Counted from the first letter of the stretch, positions 45,827-58,178 are shown. The stretch is DNA of 64,000 bases from Hysterium pulicare CBS 123377 (GCA_000467715.1 AJFK01000453.1:16134-80133), one strand, 5' to 3'. Notes: a model not told the origin generated them from the letters alone. Made by a program: numbers and translations.

Positions 45827-46371
45827 GTCTTAGCTACCGACAGCAACGCTGTAGGCAGGAATGTTTCCGGATACTACCGCGCCAGCTCCAGTAGTGCAAC
45901 CATACCCGATACTCGCTCCTGGGAGAATGGTCACTCGTGCGCCGACCCAACAAGAGTCGGTAAGCCGTTCGGCGACATCTGTGGAGGAATTTAATGCAGA
46001 AAGTGAACGTCTGGCCCGATCAACACGTTACTCCTAATCGTTACGAAGGCGCTATCATCAATTGCCAGACTACTCAATCAGATATCTCAAATCAAATTTG
46101 ACACCTTTCTCGGTACGTACCCGACATTAGCGAAGAGGTTCTTGCCAATAGAGGTATTACAGCCATAAACCACCGCGAATGGGCTTTCGACTGTTTGCGA
46201 GCCGTCAAACGCCCCAAGCAAGGATGTCAGGATAGCTCTCCCTTGTTCTAGGACTATCTCGCCGTCCTCTTCCTTTGTGGCAGTCACATCGTGGAATTGT
46301 CTACAGCGTTTTGCGGCCCTCGCTCGGCCGATTACCCAACTCTTTCGAAGTCCACGACTGGTATCCATCAA
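45827..46371 (-). pseudogene. Maltose/hexapeptide-repeat O-acetyltransferase relic
   Basis: Reading the minus strand from 46371, RARAAKRCRQF and then SPFAVVYGCNTSIGKNLFANVG match the start of the left-handed beta-helix in fungal maltose acetyltransferase-like proteins. After a stop at about 46087 come DDSAFVTIRSNVLIGPDVHF, another stop, and then VGARVTILPGASIGYGCTTG with AGAVVSGNIPAYSV, the classic closing hexapeptide turns. The pieces are in the right order but in different frames, with stops. It is a relic, not expressed as a full enzyme. Confidence 0.7.
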
Positions 46372-47223
46372 GTGTCAGTGTCGCACCGAAGAAACTTGCA
46401 TTTCAACAAATCTTCCCTTATGCTAGATGTCATCTTCTCATATTCTTCGCACCACGGCACGTTCTTGGTGCCATTTGCCCTCTGGATCGCTTCGTTATCT
46501 TTCACTTTGCTCCATGTTTGATGCTGTGGTGTCTGCGCCATGATTTCGGTATTGACAATTGTCGTTCAAGATGGAACCAGACATCGAACTCGCTCTCTAT
46601 ATGTCGTATTTGAAGAGGAGGCATGCTTACAAGGCTGAAAAGCCCAAGTCGGCCACCGCAATCTGCAACCAATGAACTGTGCCTCTGGCTTGCCTACGTT
46701 ACGCAGGAGGCAAATGCATATAGCTCTATTCAGTGGGTCATCCGATCACCCACATGCAAAAGGCGCATAGGGTATTTGTCGCTCTTTGACTTGATATAGA
46801 TAGCCGTGCGTTTCAAACATGTACGTTCCTGTCCGGTAAAAAGGGGGCTTATTGAGGATGAGTTTGGAGGACGTAGCGGCCCGTGAAAGCGCAACATGGT
46901 GGCTATGCCCAACCCATTAGGACGGTATCTTTACGGGCACGGCATGAAAAGGGCCTCAGCTGAGAGGAGCATATCCTACGAGCTCCCGTCCACGAGGTTG
47001 TCAGGCTCAAATTGTATCTGCTACTTGGCATCTGGTATCTCCGTAAAACTTCTCTCAGATTTTGGTCGCCGCTAACCTTTAAAAGCCGCAGAACGGTCTT
47101 TTCTCCAGCGGAAGAGAAGTTACATCCCCGAATCGAAGCTCGGCGCCTGTTCACAATGAGGGCGGCTAATGCTAGTGTAATGTATGAACTCTTGTCAAAA
47201 TAACGCATACTCACCTGGAACAG
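46372..47223. other. No supportable gene
   Basis: Short frames on both strands without domain-like sequence. The left part of the glycosyltransferase relic may extend into it unseen. Confidence 0.4.
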
Positions 47224-48003
47224 TTGTTTGCCTACTTTAGTATAGTCGTTCACGTAGCAGTAGCCCAAGCGCGCCAGCTTTTAGAAGACTGTATCTTCCT
47301 GATTTGTGTTCTCCACGAATGCGTTTCGCAGGGCTCAGCCTTGCGACATGCTCTCAGCATTGCAAGCTTCCTGCTGTATTCATGTCTTCGGTACCACCTT
47401 CATCCTAAGCTTGCTTCAAACTTTCTAAGATGCTCTAGGATGATGGTCCTTCGGTCCGCCTTGATATTTGTAGTAGCCCACCAAGGCTCAGGAACACCTA
47501 GCATTGCCGAGCTCATTTGGCTCAATGTGTTGCAGAATCTTCCGTATCGCTTACTTTCCTGGGGCTGCTGCCTCGCACGACTTCTCGCGACACCTGCGAA
47601 TCACACCCCTACTTCAGGCCACTCTTCCATTTCTGAGGCAAAATACCCCAAAAGAGTTGTCATAATCCCATGGCGCAGAGAAACTGCCAGCGTTATTCTT
47701 GCCTCACTTAATTCGGATTATCCAAGGAAGCAAATCGCCGTATTCATCTCGTTCGATGGAATGCAAAATCTCGCAATATTTCAGCACTTAACCGAGAACG
47801 TTCGAGCAAAAACCTTCGTGGGGCCAGCATGCCGTTGCGCGGAGGCGGAAATAGAAGGGCTGAAGATAACACTATGCGGTTTTGAACATGGTGGCAAGCC
47901 TTGCTCTTAGAAAATCACTCTCGACTTCATGGAGAAGCATTCAAAAGATTTACATCCTGCCAGAGGCACAAACGTGTTCTTCCTTGACTGGGACTCCACT
48001 TAG
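47224..48003 (+). pseudogene. Family-2 glycosyltransferase relic (chitin/cellulose-synthase-like)
   Basis: The 228-codon frame ends with YPKRVVIIPWRRETASVILA, then DYPRKQIAVFISFD, then ITLCGFEHGGKPCS and a TAG at 47908-47910. The same frame continues for 30 codons (KITLDFMEKHSKDL, then TNVFFLDWDS) to another TAG at 48001. This order is that of processive GT2 enzymes: a VIIPxxxE strand, the DYPKxxIxVFxSFD strand, CRFPHGGKxxAQ, then the FIDSD metal site. Here the Asp motif is degenerate (DWDS), and the TAG sits where family members have Gln. The first ~130 codons are hydrophobic and poorly matching. No downstream catalytic region (QxxRW) is visible. Confidence 0.5.
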
Positions 48004-48309
48004 CCATGCTCTTGCCTCCCCTGCGGTAATATTCTCGTTGTATACTGGGCCTAGGCGTAGAAATAGCTGAAGAACTATTAGCAAGAGTTAAGATATCTAA
48101 GTAGTAGAGTCTTCTCGCTACGGCGTGATTCTCGCCACATAGGGAGGGATATTATATCATGCCAGAACTTTAGGTTCCGAAGAACGGCAGTTCCTGAGAA
48201 TATGACGTTCTTGAGCGCGCAAACCCCAGTACCAGAGCGCCAAGCTGCAAGAAGCCTTGGCCAGGATGTCACCAGGCTTTCCACACATCTAGAGACCCAA
48301 GTCTGCGCG

Positions 48310-49386
48310 TGTCAGTGATATCCTACATGTACTTCGAAGGCATGCCTCTTGAAGCGCATTAGCCCATGTAGCATGACACGGCAACTAGGATGAAGCTCTC
48401 CTTGGAATTCAGGGAGCCGAAAATGCGCCTTCACATGTTTCTTTAGGACATCCTTGCGCGGTACGTAACGCAACCTTCTTTCGTATGAGAACTCTTCATT
48501 CCCTATGCAAATAAGGCAGACCGGATGAGGAGGCACTTTCGGATACAGTTGCCGCGATGAACCTCCAAGATTTCTCCACAGTGGAGTAGGCCAAGCTCTT
48601 CTTTTACAACCACGCTACTTTGATTGAGCGGGCACATCTCGGACCCACCGGTACTCCTCTTTCGCCTACTCAAAGATGACAGGCAGGTGTCGGTATGTAC
48701 AACGAAATCCACCTTCTTTCGCTTAGGTGCCTTTAGCTGCGCGTCTCTTGTTTGTGGCACAACCTCACCAGAGCACGCACATGCTTCACACACGTGTTGT
48801 TGTCCTGGATTGGCTTGAAGAGCATGCTGGCAGCAGTTGCCCGCTCCCGAAGTTCGAATTCCGCAGCCGGCAGCGTCTGAACTTCAGTTGCAGCCTCCCC
48901 ACTATGTTGCCTGGCTATCTCAATCGTATCAACCGAATCGTGGAACTCGCGGATGGCCGCATACAAGTGTTCTCTGTACAGTCGTTGGTATGTACTGCTA
49001 ATCCTACGCTTCCTCTCCTCGTATTTCTCATTAAGATCAGTCCCTTTAGCCTCTGCAAGCGGATAGTAGCCTTGCTCGTAGAATCGTTCTTCGTACGTCT
49101 CTCGTTCTTCGCGAAGGGCTACCAGCTCAGGGTCGTTCTGTACCTCAACTAATTGCCCCCCGTCTAGCTCCGTGGGTGCACGTCGATCACGTGATAAGCC
49201 CATCCCTGCAACGGATTGGATGAGAAGATCTTCCAAGGCGCTTCCAAAGTGGATAGACTGGAAGTCGCGGGCAATATGTATGGGCGTATAGTACTTCTCA
49301 TATGTGCTTTGAAGATGACCCATAGTTTGATTCCGTTCAACTGGGTCAATGTGCGACTGGTAACTTCTATCAGCGTTTTCGAGCAC
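48310..49386 (-). pseudogene. FluG/DUF3435-type C2H2 protein, truncated and broken
   Basis: Minus-strand frame 49386-48733 carries the conserved C-terminal half of fungal FluG-domain/DUF3435 proteins: MGHLQSTYEKYYTPIHIARD, then LSRDRRAPTEL, then KGTDLNEKYEERKRRISSTY and DTIEIARQ. After several stops the usual C-terminal zinc-finger part follows in 48536-48312: CLICIGNEEFSYERRLRY, VLKKHVKAHF, then FKRHAFEVH. The N-terminal ~400 residues expected for the family are not found upstream. DUF3435 proteins include tyrosine-recombinase-like members (Starship captains are one branch); no active-site region remains here. It is therefore a relic of uncertain mobile origin. Confidence 0.7.
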
Positions 49387-52300
49387 GGATAGAACAGAAA
49401 GTGGGCCTTTGCCGGAATAAGATGCTAACCTTTAACTTTCAAAGAGGACGAATACTATTAAAAAGGGGACGTGACCTTCTTTATGCCACAGCGAGATCCT
49501 GATATGATGAAAAAGAGAAGAGAGTGCATTATGTTACCCTAACATATTGAGAAACGTCCTTCAAAGTCCAGGCATCCCTCCGACATCCAGATGAATAGAA
49601 TTTCTAACGCACAAGACGAAGATTCCTTCTTACCGTTAGCTCTCTTGCAGCTACTTTGGGGTTAGCAAAATTCTTATCTAACATTATTGCTTGGAGATCC
49701 CCACCCCAACCCCCTGCTTCAATATTCTTTACTTCCGCTAAAAGGTGATTGTATGTTTGCTCAAGGTTCCTTACCGTCTCTATAAGAGCGTGTCTCCACC
49801 TATTATAGAGTTTCACTTCTAGATGTAGTATAAGCTTATGCAGCGGTATAGACTCATTGCACTCTTCGAATTCCTCCTCTATCGTTCAGGTATATAAATG
49901 TTGAAGCGTGTCTTCACCAAGATCGTTATTTTGTTTAGCAACGGACGGATGGAAGCCTGGAAATTTTGAGCCCAGAGACTCCGAAACCTTGCAAAGCATG
50001 TCACCATCCATGCCAGCGACGGGGGCGCCTTGACTGTGAAGCTCATTGAACAATAGCATTGGTACTACATATCTATCAGACTCATCGATAGCGGGCTCCA
50101 TCCGCGGTGTGGAAGCTGAAGGTAAACATACCTTATTAAGTTCGCGGTCAAGTTGCTCAGCAACGCGGGCTTCTGCATCTGGTCCGCAAGGACGTCCCGC
50201 CGCCACAAGCATCTCATTATATTGCGATTGAAAAGACGTCTCCTCAACAGTCGTCCCGCGTTCTTCGTTCTGGAATATGGCCGGCTGGTTCGCCTGGTTC
50301 GGTTACAATAGCGAGCCGGATTGGCTTTTGACGATTGTTGTAGCCCACATAAAGAAGCAAGGTGACAGAAGCTTGGCTATAGAGCTGTCTCCTAGTAGAA
50401 GGGCATCTGTTGAGATTGAGCAGTAATAAAGTGTTGGAGGCAAGTTCAAATCGGTTAGTATTTATAAGCCGCTTCCTAAATGCCTGACTATTAAATTATG
50501 ATAGGGAGGCACTACCCGTACACCCTACCTAATTTTGCATTTCGACAATAGGAGCTTTTAATACCTCTCGTTCATCCTTGAGCACCGAAACCAATCTGTC
50601 GCTCTCCAGATACCACCCCTCGGGCTTGATTAGTCGCCGCAGACCGATCGATGTTTGGAGCGATGCAAAAATCCCCGAGCTTTGGCAAACGTAGGCGTCC
50701 GATGTTGAATTGTACTGACAGGTCAAAGTTGTGGCGGCACCAATACCGTTACCCGAATGTGGTGCTTTCATCCCACGGCGGTTATTCATCCTATTCACTT
50801 CCGCTGAACTGCGATTGCGATTTTCGTTCTTTTTGGTATTTAGCCATTCTTCTTTGCGTTTTGTCTTCCCTAAGTGTTTGTTGAATGAATTGAACAGTGG
50901 CAATTGAGCTCGTGTGCTCGCCCAAGCGGCGCAGAACCTTTCACTATCAGAGGTAAGGGAGACAGGATGTGGCGAAAGCAGAAAGGTGGTGCGCGATTGC
51001 ATCAGTAACAGAAGAAGAGGTGAATGAGGAAAGAGGAAATGATGGATTTCTGCGGCAGAAGTTCTGTAAAAGCAGAATTTGATTGGAAAGCCTAAAAAGG
51101 ACTCGTTTGACAAGTGGATGGTGAAAAGCTGACGTTGAAATCCGGCAGGGTGCAAATCAAAAGAGTGGAGAAACTCATTCCGAAAGCAGAAATCCGAATG
51201 CGCAATTGATGGCTGATTTGGCCGAGGAGAGACAGTGAAATGCTGGCCAGGTAGTGAATGTAGCAGTCTGGCTGGTAGATTTTCCGCATAGAGAGACGAG
51301 GTGAGTTACGTCGGAAAAGGGTGGAAAGTTGACTTTGAGTCGATAGGCAGCAGAAACCTCAGAGACTAGGATAGATCAGAATCTTCCCTCATCAACCATC
51401 TCCTTCCGCCTTTGTTGCCTCTGCCATGTTCCCGGAGTGCAATTTAGATCCGACGAACTCACCAGCAGTTTGCTCTACTCGGATTGAGGCATCAACGGCA
51501 ATGGTCTCGCATCGACGTTGAGGACCTATCCCTGTAGACATCCAATCCGGGGGTGTGGATCCATCGCATGCTTACATCTTCATACGCAATCCTCGATGCC
51601 CAAACTTCTCCAGCGTCTCGTTCGTTCCCATTTAAGGCGCTTCGACTCAGGTGAGCAGTTCAATGCAAAGCGTCCACAGTTTTCACAGTCTCGAGCTGCA
51701 ACGTTTCGTCGGAAGTCAATCATTCATTCCGTGCGCAGGTTCAACCAACGTCGTGGAGGCCCTGCTCTTGCATATTAGAAAGACAGGATCCGGCAACTTG
51801 AAAGGTCACCCCCACGGGTGAGTTTGGGCTCATGCTCGCAAGTAGCAAACAGCAGGCCCAGCCATCGAATGGTTGTCCGTGCTAATGTCGTTATGTAGGT
51901 CGAATATCTGCCAATTCTTGACGTGCACATGCCCAGGATGTGGCGTAGTGTTCCCCGCCGAACCGGACATGAAGCGACACAAGGCTCGCTCCGATGACTA
52001 AAGATACTACGCAAAGTGCGATTCGGAGTTTGTAGGACTAGGGTGAATTGAAGCAGTACATCGTCTCGGCCAAAGCCCGGCACCAGAGGGTCTAACGAGA
52101 AGTCGCAAGTTGCTGATGATGGAGAGGTTGAAAATAAGTTGGAGTTGTAGGTGTTGAAACTCCACAGATGCTCGGAAACATACTGAGGCATTGATACATT
52201 AGGTTGAAGATGGTATGGTATAGTGTAAGATCGTGCAGACGGGGGATATTGTTTGGCTAGAATTGAGTTCGCCTGCTCGTTTCCACAACTCTTGTAGTAT

Positions 52301-53805
52301 ATGTACTCTATGATGATCTTATTATCGACCGCAGGTCTGGAGCATGCGAACTCGTCAATGTCACGTTGAATCCCACGGAGATACCAACGCCACACCGCCA
52401 CCGAGCCGCGAAATAGAATACTATGGCGCTCCTTGGCTACTCATTTATGGAGTACTCGTGCGAACGCGCAACCACCGCACCCACTCGCGCCAAAGGAAAT
52501 GCGAAACGCTAAAACTACCCAGTATTTACTACACGACAATCTTAGAATATACAGCCTCTATATCTTCTATGCGACATCATCACAATCTCGAAGCTTTTCT
52601 CAAAGCATGTACAGCCGCCATCCCAGCTTGAAGCTATCACGAACTCTCCCTCCCTTGATCCTTCGCACATACAAGCTTCAAGCTTGTCCTTGGTAGCTCA
52701 CATCGCTACTCAGGAAACACTCGCATACTCACCCCTTGCATTCCAAGCGATCACTTCTTGCAGTCCTCATATTAAACACCACATCGTGACATGTCAGGTC
52801 CGAGCCCAGGATAGTGACCTCCTAACTTGACCCAGAACAGCTATATTCCTGGTGTAGTTGCATCCATTTCTTCTACCATTGGTGCTGTACGATGTCGTCA
52901 TCATCATTCTAGCCCTCCGCGCTCTCGGCAGCTTGTTGACGACCAAAGCTTTCTCTGTATCAGCCTTATCGATAGCTAACACTATTGTAGCTACCAGACT
53001 TGATTGCAGCGTCAACTCAGCTCTTCAGCCACTCTGTTGTTCGATCACTGTTGCATCAAAACTGCTTCTATCCTAGGACGTTGTATTGCAAGAGCAACGC
53101 ATAAGAACGGAGACTACACGTCGGGTATAGACGTTGTAGGCGTCTCGGCGGAAATGAGCATGCTAACTACTGATCCGGGTGGAACTGCGGAAGTCGCGCA
53201 AGTCGGTCTTGGGAGAGCAATGGTCCAAAGTACAGAGAGTGGGGAGAAGATGGAGAAGATTCTGAGGATTGGACACTCAGTACATTCACTAACACCTACC
53301 CCAAGCATCACTAACAGACCTTTTATTGGCGTAGGCCCATCAAGTTGCTTCCCAGCAAAATTGTTGCTACATCCCTTCCTCACATTACCTCCAGGATCGA
53401 TACGGGTATCTATGCCTGCTGATACCCCATGCATACCGGCATAGATTCAGTCAATATTGGACCCCATAGAAAAGGCTACGGACAGAAAGCCGCACTATGT
53501 GTTCCGGATCGGAAGAGAAGTTGGCTAAACATCGGTTGCGCGGCTTCTGGAATGCTCTTTGAGCAAATTTCATGGGTCACCAATTGCCCAACCGATCATA
53601 GAGCGAGAGCGCGCCTTCACTGACTTTTCCCCCGATATGGAGACGATAAGCAATACTGGGATGCCATCCCAGGATTGCTCCATTTTTTTCCCTCTCCGTA
53701 ATAACACTGCAACCTTGTACACTCGAGGGAATGAAGGATGGCTTGCTGCTCGGCGAGGCGAACTGCGGAGATGTCCAATCGTACATCGGCAAACATAATA
53801 CCAAG
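49387..53805. other. Long gene-poor stretch with unplaced open frames
   Basis: Minus-strand frames at 49604-49816 (MKLYNRWRHALIETVRNLEQ) and 49886-50212 (VAEQLDRELNKVCLPSAS) look coding-like and may be pieces of one decayed gene, possibly the missing 5' part of the neighbouring relic, but I cannot identify them. The 208-codon frames at 50529-51155 and 51775-52401 lack domain character. No RNA genes or repeats were recognised. Confidence 0.4.
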
Positions 53806-54414
53806 ATTGATGACACTTTGCGGAAGAAGTGGAGTTTGCAGGTCGCTCAAGCCGTCGTCAATACGCATGAGTAAGGCATCATCCACTCAAATCTAGGCAC
53901 CACGAATGTGCTTGTTCACCAGGCCGGCCGCACTCCAGATCTACTTCTTGCTGACTTCGGAGGCTCCAGATGCATCGAGCTGAATCTAAATAGCAGCCTG
54001 CTCCCTGATGATCCCTTCAGCGATCCGTGCTTGACAAATTATGAATCGCCAAAACTCGACGTTTTCAGTCTAGACGTCATCATCTACGTTATTATGACAG
54101 GCCATTACCCTTTCTACAATGACACTGCACCGCAGAATATGGAGAGATTTGTATATGGCGAGCGCGTGCGCGCGCTATTCGAACAAGGACGTTTTCCGAA
54201 CCTGTCCGGTGTGCTGTTTGGAGACATCATCGCAGGATGCTGCTGCACGCGCCGGTTAGGGACTGCGAAGGAGGTCGCTGCAGCTCTCCAAGCGGAAATG
54301 GGACACCAAGTTCATAGGGCGGTGGTGGACGGCGGCGTCACTAGTATGCAATTGGTCACAGATCTCAGATCATATTGGTTGAGCATGATGCCTTGTAGTA
54401 CGCCTCGGCTTTGA
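53806..54414 (+). pseudogene. Protein kinase relic
   Basis: In one frame the sequence reads RKKWSLQVAQAVVNTHE, a TAA at 53872-53874, then GIIHSNLGTTNVLV, LLLADFGGSRCIEL and TNYESPKLDVFSLDVIIYVI, then MTGHYPFYN. This is the order of the alpha-E helix, catalytic loop (HRD Asp replaced: IIHSNL), DFG and alpha-F of a common fungal kinase family. The N-lobe is missing or unrecognisable. The stop lies inside the catalytic loop approach. Coding-like sequence then runs to 54414 without the usual C-lobe end. Confidence 0.7.
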
Positions 54415-54924
54415 ACCATCGTGCGGCCTTTTCCAACGGGCATACCGATAGTCCTCACTCTCTTCAGTGGTGCGGCTGTCATTGGTACCGCGACTGTCGT
54501 CGCTGCTGTCGTCTTCATCCTCCTCGTTTGAATCATCGGAAGACGGGCTGGTAGACCGTGGGGTGAACATCAACCGTGCACCTTCGGAAGTCCTATAGTC
54601 GACGCGATGCCCATCGATCCCCGCGCCATCGCCTTTATCTTGTAGCAACAAAGGGCCACAAGATGGCGTGTCATTGGGAACAGACCATCTTTGTTGGTTT
54701 TGGTGTCGAAGGCTCTCGTCTTCCCCGTTCCTTGGCTGGTTCGCATCGGCATCGTTGCTGCCTTTCAAACGTGAAACCTGGCCGGTAGGGGTCGTCGATG
54801 ACAGTGAGTCTGACCAGCGCATGGAGCCCGATCTAGGCCTTTCTTGGAGTACTTCTATGAAGGTGGTTGAAGCGGATAAAGCGGGCGTGCGTTTGCGCTT
54901 CTGTGTTATTGACGGCCGACTCAT
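54370..54924 (-). CDS. Hypothetical low-complexity protein
   Basis: 184 codons from ATG 54924 (MSRPSITQKRKRTPALSAS). Ser/Asp/Glu-rich with a basic NLS-like start and an acidic tract (SSDDSNEEDEDDSSDDS). It has no domain, and its 3' end overlaps the kinase relic on the other strand. It could be a genuine nuclear protein or a chance frame in decayed DNA; I lean slightly to chance. Confidence 0.25.
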   Translation of the reverse strand: MSRPSITQKRKRTPALSASTTFIEVLQERPRSGSMRWSDSLSSTTPTGQVSRLKGSNDADANQPRNGEDESLRHQNQQRWSVPNDTPSCGPLLLQDKGDGAGIDGHRVDYRTSEGARLMFTPRSTSPSSDDSNEEDEDDSSDDSRGTNDSRTTEESEDYRYARWKRPHDGSKPRRTTRHHAQPI

Positions 54925-57805
54925 CGTGTCATCTTCATGTAGGAGTTCTTTCTACTGCTGCAGGCTGTCTTTAAATTACGTTAAATTAGAGATGCTAAGT
55001 CACAGGCCAAATACTTACCGTTGTACTGGCCACTTGCATTCCCTACAGAGAAGGAACATATGCCGTCTGAGCCCAGATCGTCCTCATGATGCCCTAAGGT
55101 CTCGCCAGCGGATTGATATCATCTATCTTATGGCTTAGTGCGGTTGCATCGTTATCTGCATCCAAGCGGAAGTCTGTTATGGTGTAACAATTGAGTAATC
55201 ACGACGCCGGTAGCATGCGCACCTAGATGGCTTCCGTCGCTCAACCCAATTATGGTCAAGTCCCTCTCTATATCTGCAGCTTGGCTAACCGCTTCTTAGC
55301 CGGACTGACTTTCTAGCGTCTTCAGAGGTTGAGAGGCGCTACGACTGCCCTCTCGGACTTCGCTATTTTGTTGTACGGGTTCTGCCGGCGTATACTGTTG
55401 AAGATCAGAAAACGAAGGATAGCGATCTTGGTGGGCAAAGAGCTCTTACCTGAGACGGCTATGCCTGGTCCGCGGAACCCAGTGTGCCGGACGCGGCCCA
55501 AGGAAATGCAAAGTCATCAATTTTGGTCCACTCTATATTAATTTCCAAGAAACCTTTCTTTAGTGAGTCATCTTCGCCGCGACTACGGTCCGTCGCCTTT
55601 CGCTGCTTCGATTTGGCCTTGGATCTCTTGGCCTTGGACGTTGGTTCGTAATGAGGGAATTGAAGAGGGAGCGAGGAGCCTAATGGGAGGCTGCCAAAAG
55701 TATGCCATTGTGATAGAGAAACTGGGCTTTCTTCTCTGATCGGAAGTAGCCAGCTGGCTTCAGTGATGCTTTAAGTACATGGCTTCCGCTCTAAACAGAG
55801 ACCTGCCACCCGAGCCCGAACAAACATCACGAGGAGTCCGCATGAGAATCGCACCTAAGCCCCAGGTCTAGTCGCCGAGGCCCCTAATAGAGATGCCATT
55901 CATACATCCATTACCTTCGACTTCCCCAAGATGGTCTTCGTTAAAAGTGTACATATCTCACACTATACTAACAGTGCCATGGGGCCTTACCGCAGCAAGA
56001 ACGCGAACCGGACCTTAGATAATTAGCCAGGAAATGTCCCAATGCATCCCAGTCGCCTCTTACCATTCATGCGTGTCGTGGTTTGTCGCTTACATTATTC
56101 AGCTAATCAAGAATCCAAATCGCTTCGAATGAGACCGCCGGTCTCCAGCCAGACTCTGATCCTGAGACCATGTTGATGAAGGAGGCTATGCTAAGCAAAA
56201 ACGAGTTTTTGCTCAATTTCCGTCGAGAGTGACCCGTTCCGACCCAACTGTGGGTTCGGGGTGCTCCATCCATACCTCAAAACGCGCCCAGCGCTAAAGC
56301 CGAGAGGTCAGCTGTCACACTTCCAGGCCCTAGCTCCACATAGGTTGCATTGGAATGTTGCAGCCAAGTCGGAAATTTCATGCAGAGTTGAGGATGCAGG
56401 CGATGCCGTGATGACGGTGGAGTGACCTAGAAGGGCGAAATTAACGCCTTACTGTGAGCGCCCTCTCATTGAGCTCTAAGCAGGGCGGAGTTAAGGGAAT
56501 AGAGCGAGAGATGTCCAATCACCATGCACTCAATACGACATGCGTGGGCCAGTGCATGGAAAAAGCTGTTGGCAACACCAGAGAGAGGGAGTGCAGGGCG
56601 TGCAGTTGGAGAGGCCAGAATGGGGTACGCAACTTGGACTCTGGACTAGTGGGTGGAGACAGCACTGTTCGGTCAAAATGAAATGCGACCTAAACATCCG
56701 GCAGATAAGGAGCGAGGGGATCCTTTCGTGCGGAGTCTGGCGGTATGTTCCCATGAACAGATAGCGCGGTAGGGACCCCAAATCGACTTGCATTGAGGAG
56801 AATGGCTTCGTCGGTCGTAAAAACTCTTCACTGGGATGGGTTTCTCAAGACCAGCAGAGGTCAAGCAAAATTCCGTGCCCTAGTGGTGCTTTGATAAGGT
56901 CCAGCTTGTTATAACGAACATCCATAATACGAGATACGCCATAGCCTTGCCGAAGAACACCCATCTGCAAGAGGTTAGATTGGTATATTGTTGATAGGAG
57001 AAGAGGGTCTTACCGAACAACTTCCACTCCAAGATCATCCACTCAAGATTCCTCCTTCTCTGGTCGTTCTCCCCATCTATAGCTTGAGCAGCAGGGACTA
57101 TGTTTGTATGATAGTAAAAAGACTTGAAACGATCTGGAAAAGGGCGCAGTATGGTCCAAGGGGGCACTGCACTACTGTCAGTCTAAGACACGGGATATAT
57201 AGGACTGGGTCAGGCTTTCCTGCGCGCTAACAGTGTCGGGCGCATAAAATGCCTTATAGGGTGGAGCAAGAATGTCCAATCTAGATAGGAAGGCAAGGTT
57301 AAGGGGGAGGCGCAGCATGAAGAGAAAAAGGGAAGAGAAACAGAAGTATAAATTAGTAAGGATGGTCTACTAAGTTAATAACGTGAATAAAGTTCTCGGG
57401 ATATTAGAACGCCTTAGCTAAACCAAGAAAACTTTGGTTTGCCGAAAATTATAGCCGGGCTTTATAAAGCTACGTTGAACTCCGTTTACGGAGCTCGTGT
57501 TAGCCGGTATCGATTCAAAACTTACATCCTCTCGTCCTAGACATGGAATACATATACCAGTGATGGTTGATGGCCCGGCATGCTCTATGTGTTGCTCCGC
57601 TGATATTATGTTTGGAATTCGGAACTGAGACCAACGCCGCTTCCCTTTCATTCCCAGATAGCCTTGGGGTCCAGAGAAATTGACTGGAAGAGAATTGGCT
57701 GGAACGATCACAGCTGGAGTGGTATTGTTTCACTCATGTTTCCAATTCGGCGGATGGAGTATGAAGTAATGAGTCATATGCAATTGACATTTAAGAGAGA
57801 GTTTC
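54925..57805. other. Gene-poor stretch, nothing supportable
   Basis: Only short frames on both strands; none has a domain, plausible intron set or start context. No repeats noted. Confidence 0.45.
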
Positions 57806-57875
57806 GAAATCCCCATAGATTCTGAAATCCCATAGATTCTGAATGCCCATAGATTCTGAAATCCCCGTAGATGCG
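57806..57875. repeat. Tandem array of about 17-18 bp units (A)
   Basis: Four consecutive units of GAAATCCCCATAGATTCT type at 57806, 57824, 57841 and 57858, differing by a few bases. A diverged array of the same unit lies about 640 bp downstream. Confidence 0.85.
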
Positions 57876-57971
57876 GATTCACTAGCCTCTCGGAAACGCC
57901 ATACGTACATTATCTCTCGATCTCAGCTCGACGACGTGGCTCGGATCCCAATCCTCAATCCGGATCATGAC

Positions 57972-58178
57972 TTACGTGGCAGATACTTCCGTCCACTCCG
58001 TATCCTGTTTCAACTCAAAATTGCTGTCTATCGCTGCCCAGGACCAACTTGGGCGCACGATGTGCGCTTGATTATGAGCGAGAAGATGCGCTCTCCTTAC
58101 GGCCCATAGCTTTTCAACTGTATTGGCTCGGAACAGTTCCCATTCAAGGAGTGTACATGTAGCAGGAGTCACCATCAT
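57972..58178 (-). pseudogene. HET-protein C-terminal fragment
   Basis: The minus-strand frame contains RPSWSWAAIDSNFELKQ, matching the [AR]PSWSWASIDG motif that follows the HET domain in heterokaryon incompatibility proteins. No HET core (ALSYxWG, IDxLCIxQ) is present around it, so it is a fragment. It lies between two arrays of the same short repeat. Confidence 0.45.

Noticed and set aside
50529-51155. 208-codon minus-strand frame
   Set aside because: No domain, uneven composition and no neighbours to support it; likely chance in non-coding DNA.
51775-52401. 208-codon minus-strand frame
   Set aside because: No recognisable motif, scattered Cys/Arg runs and no intron or start context; likely chance.
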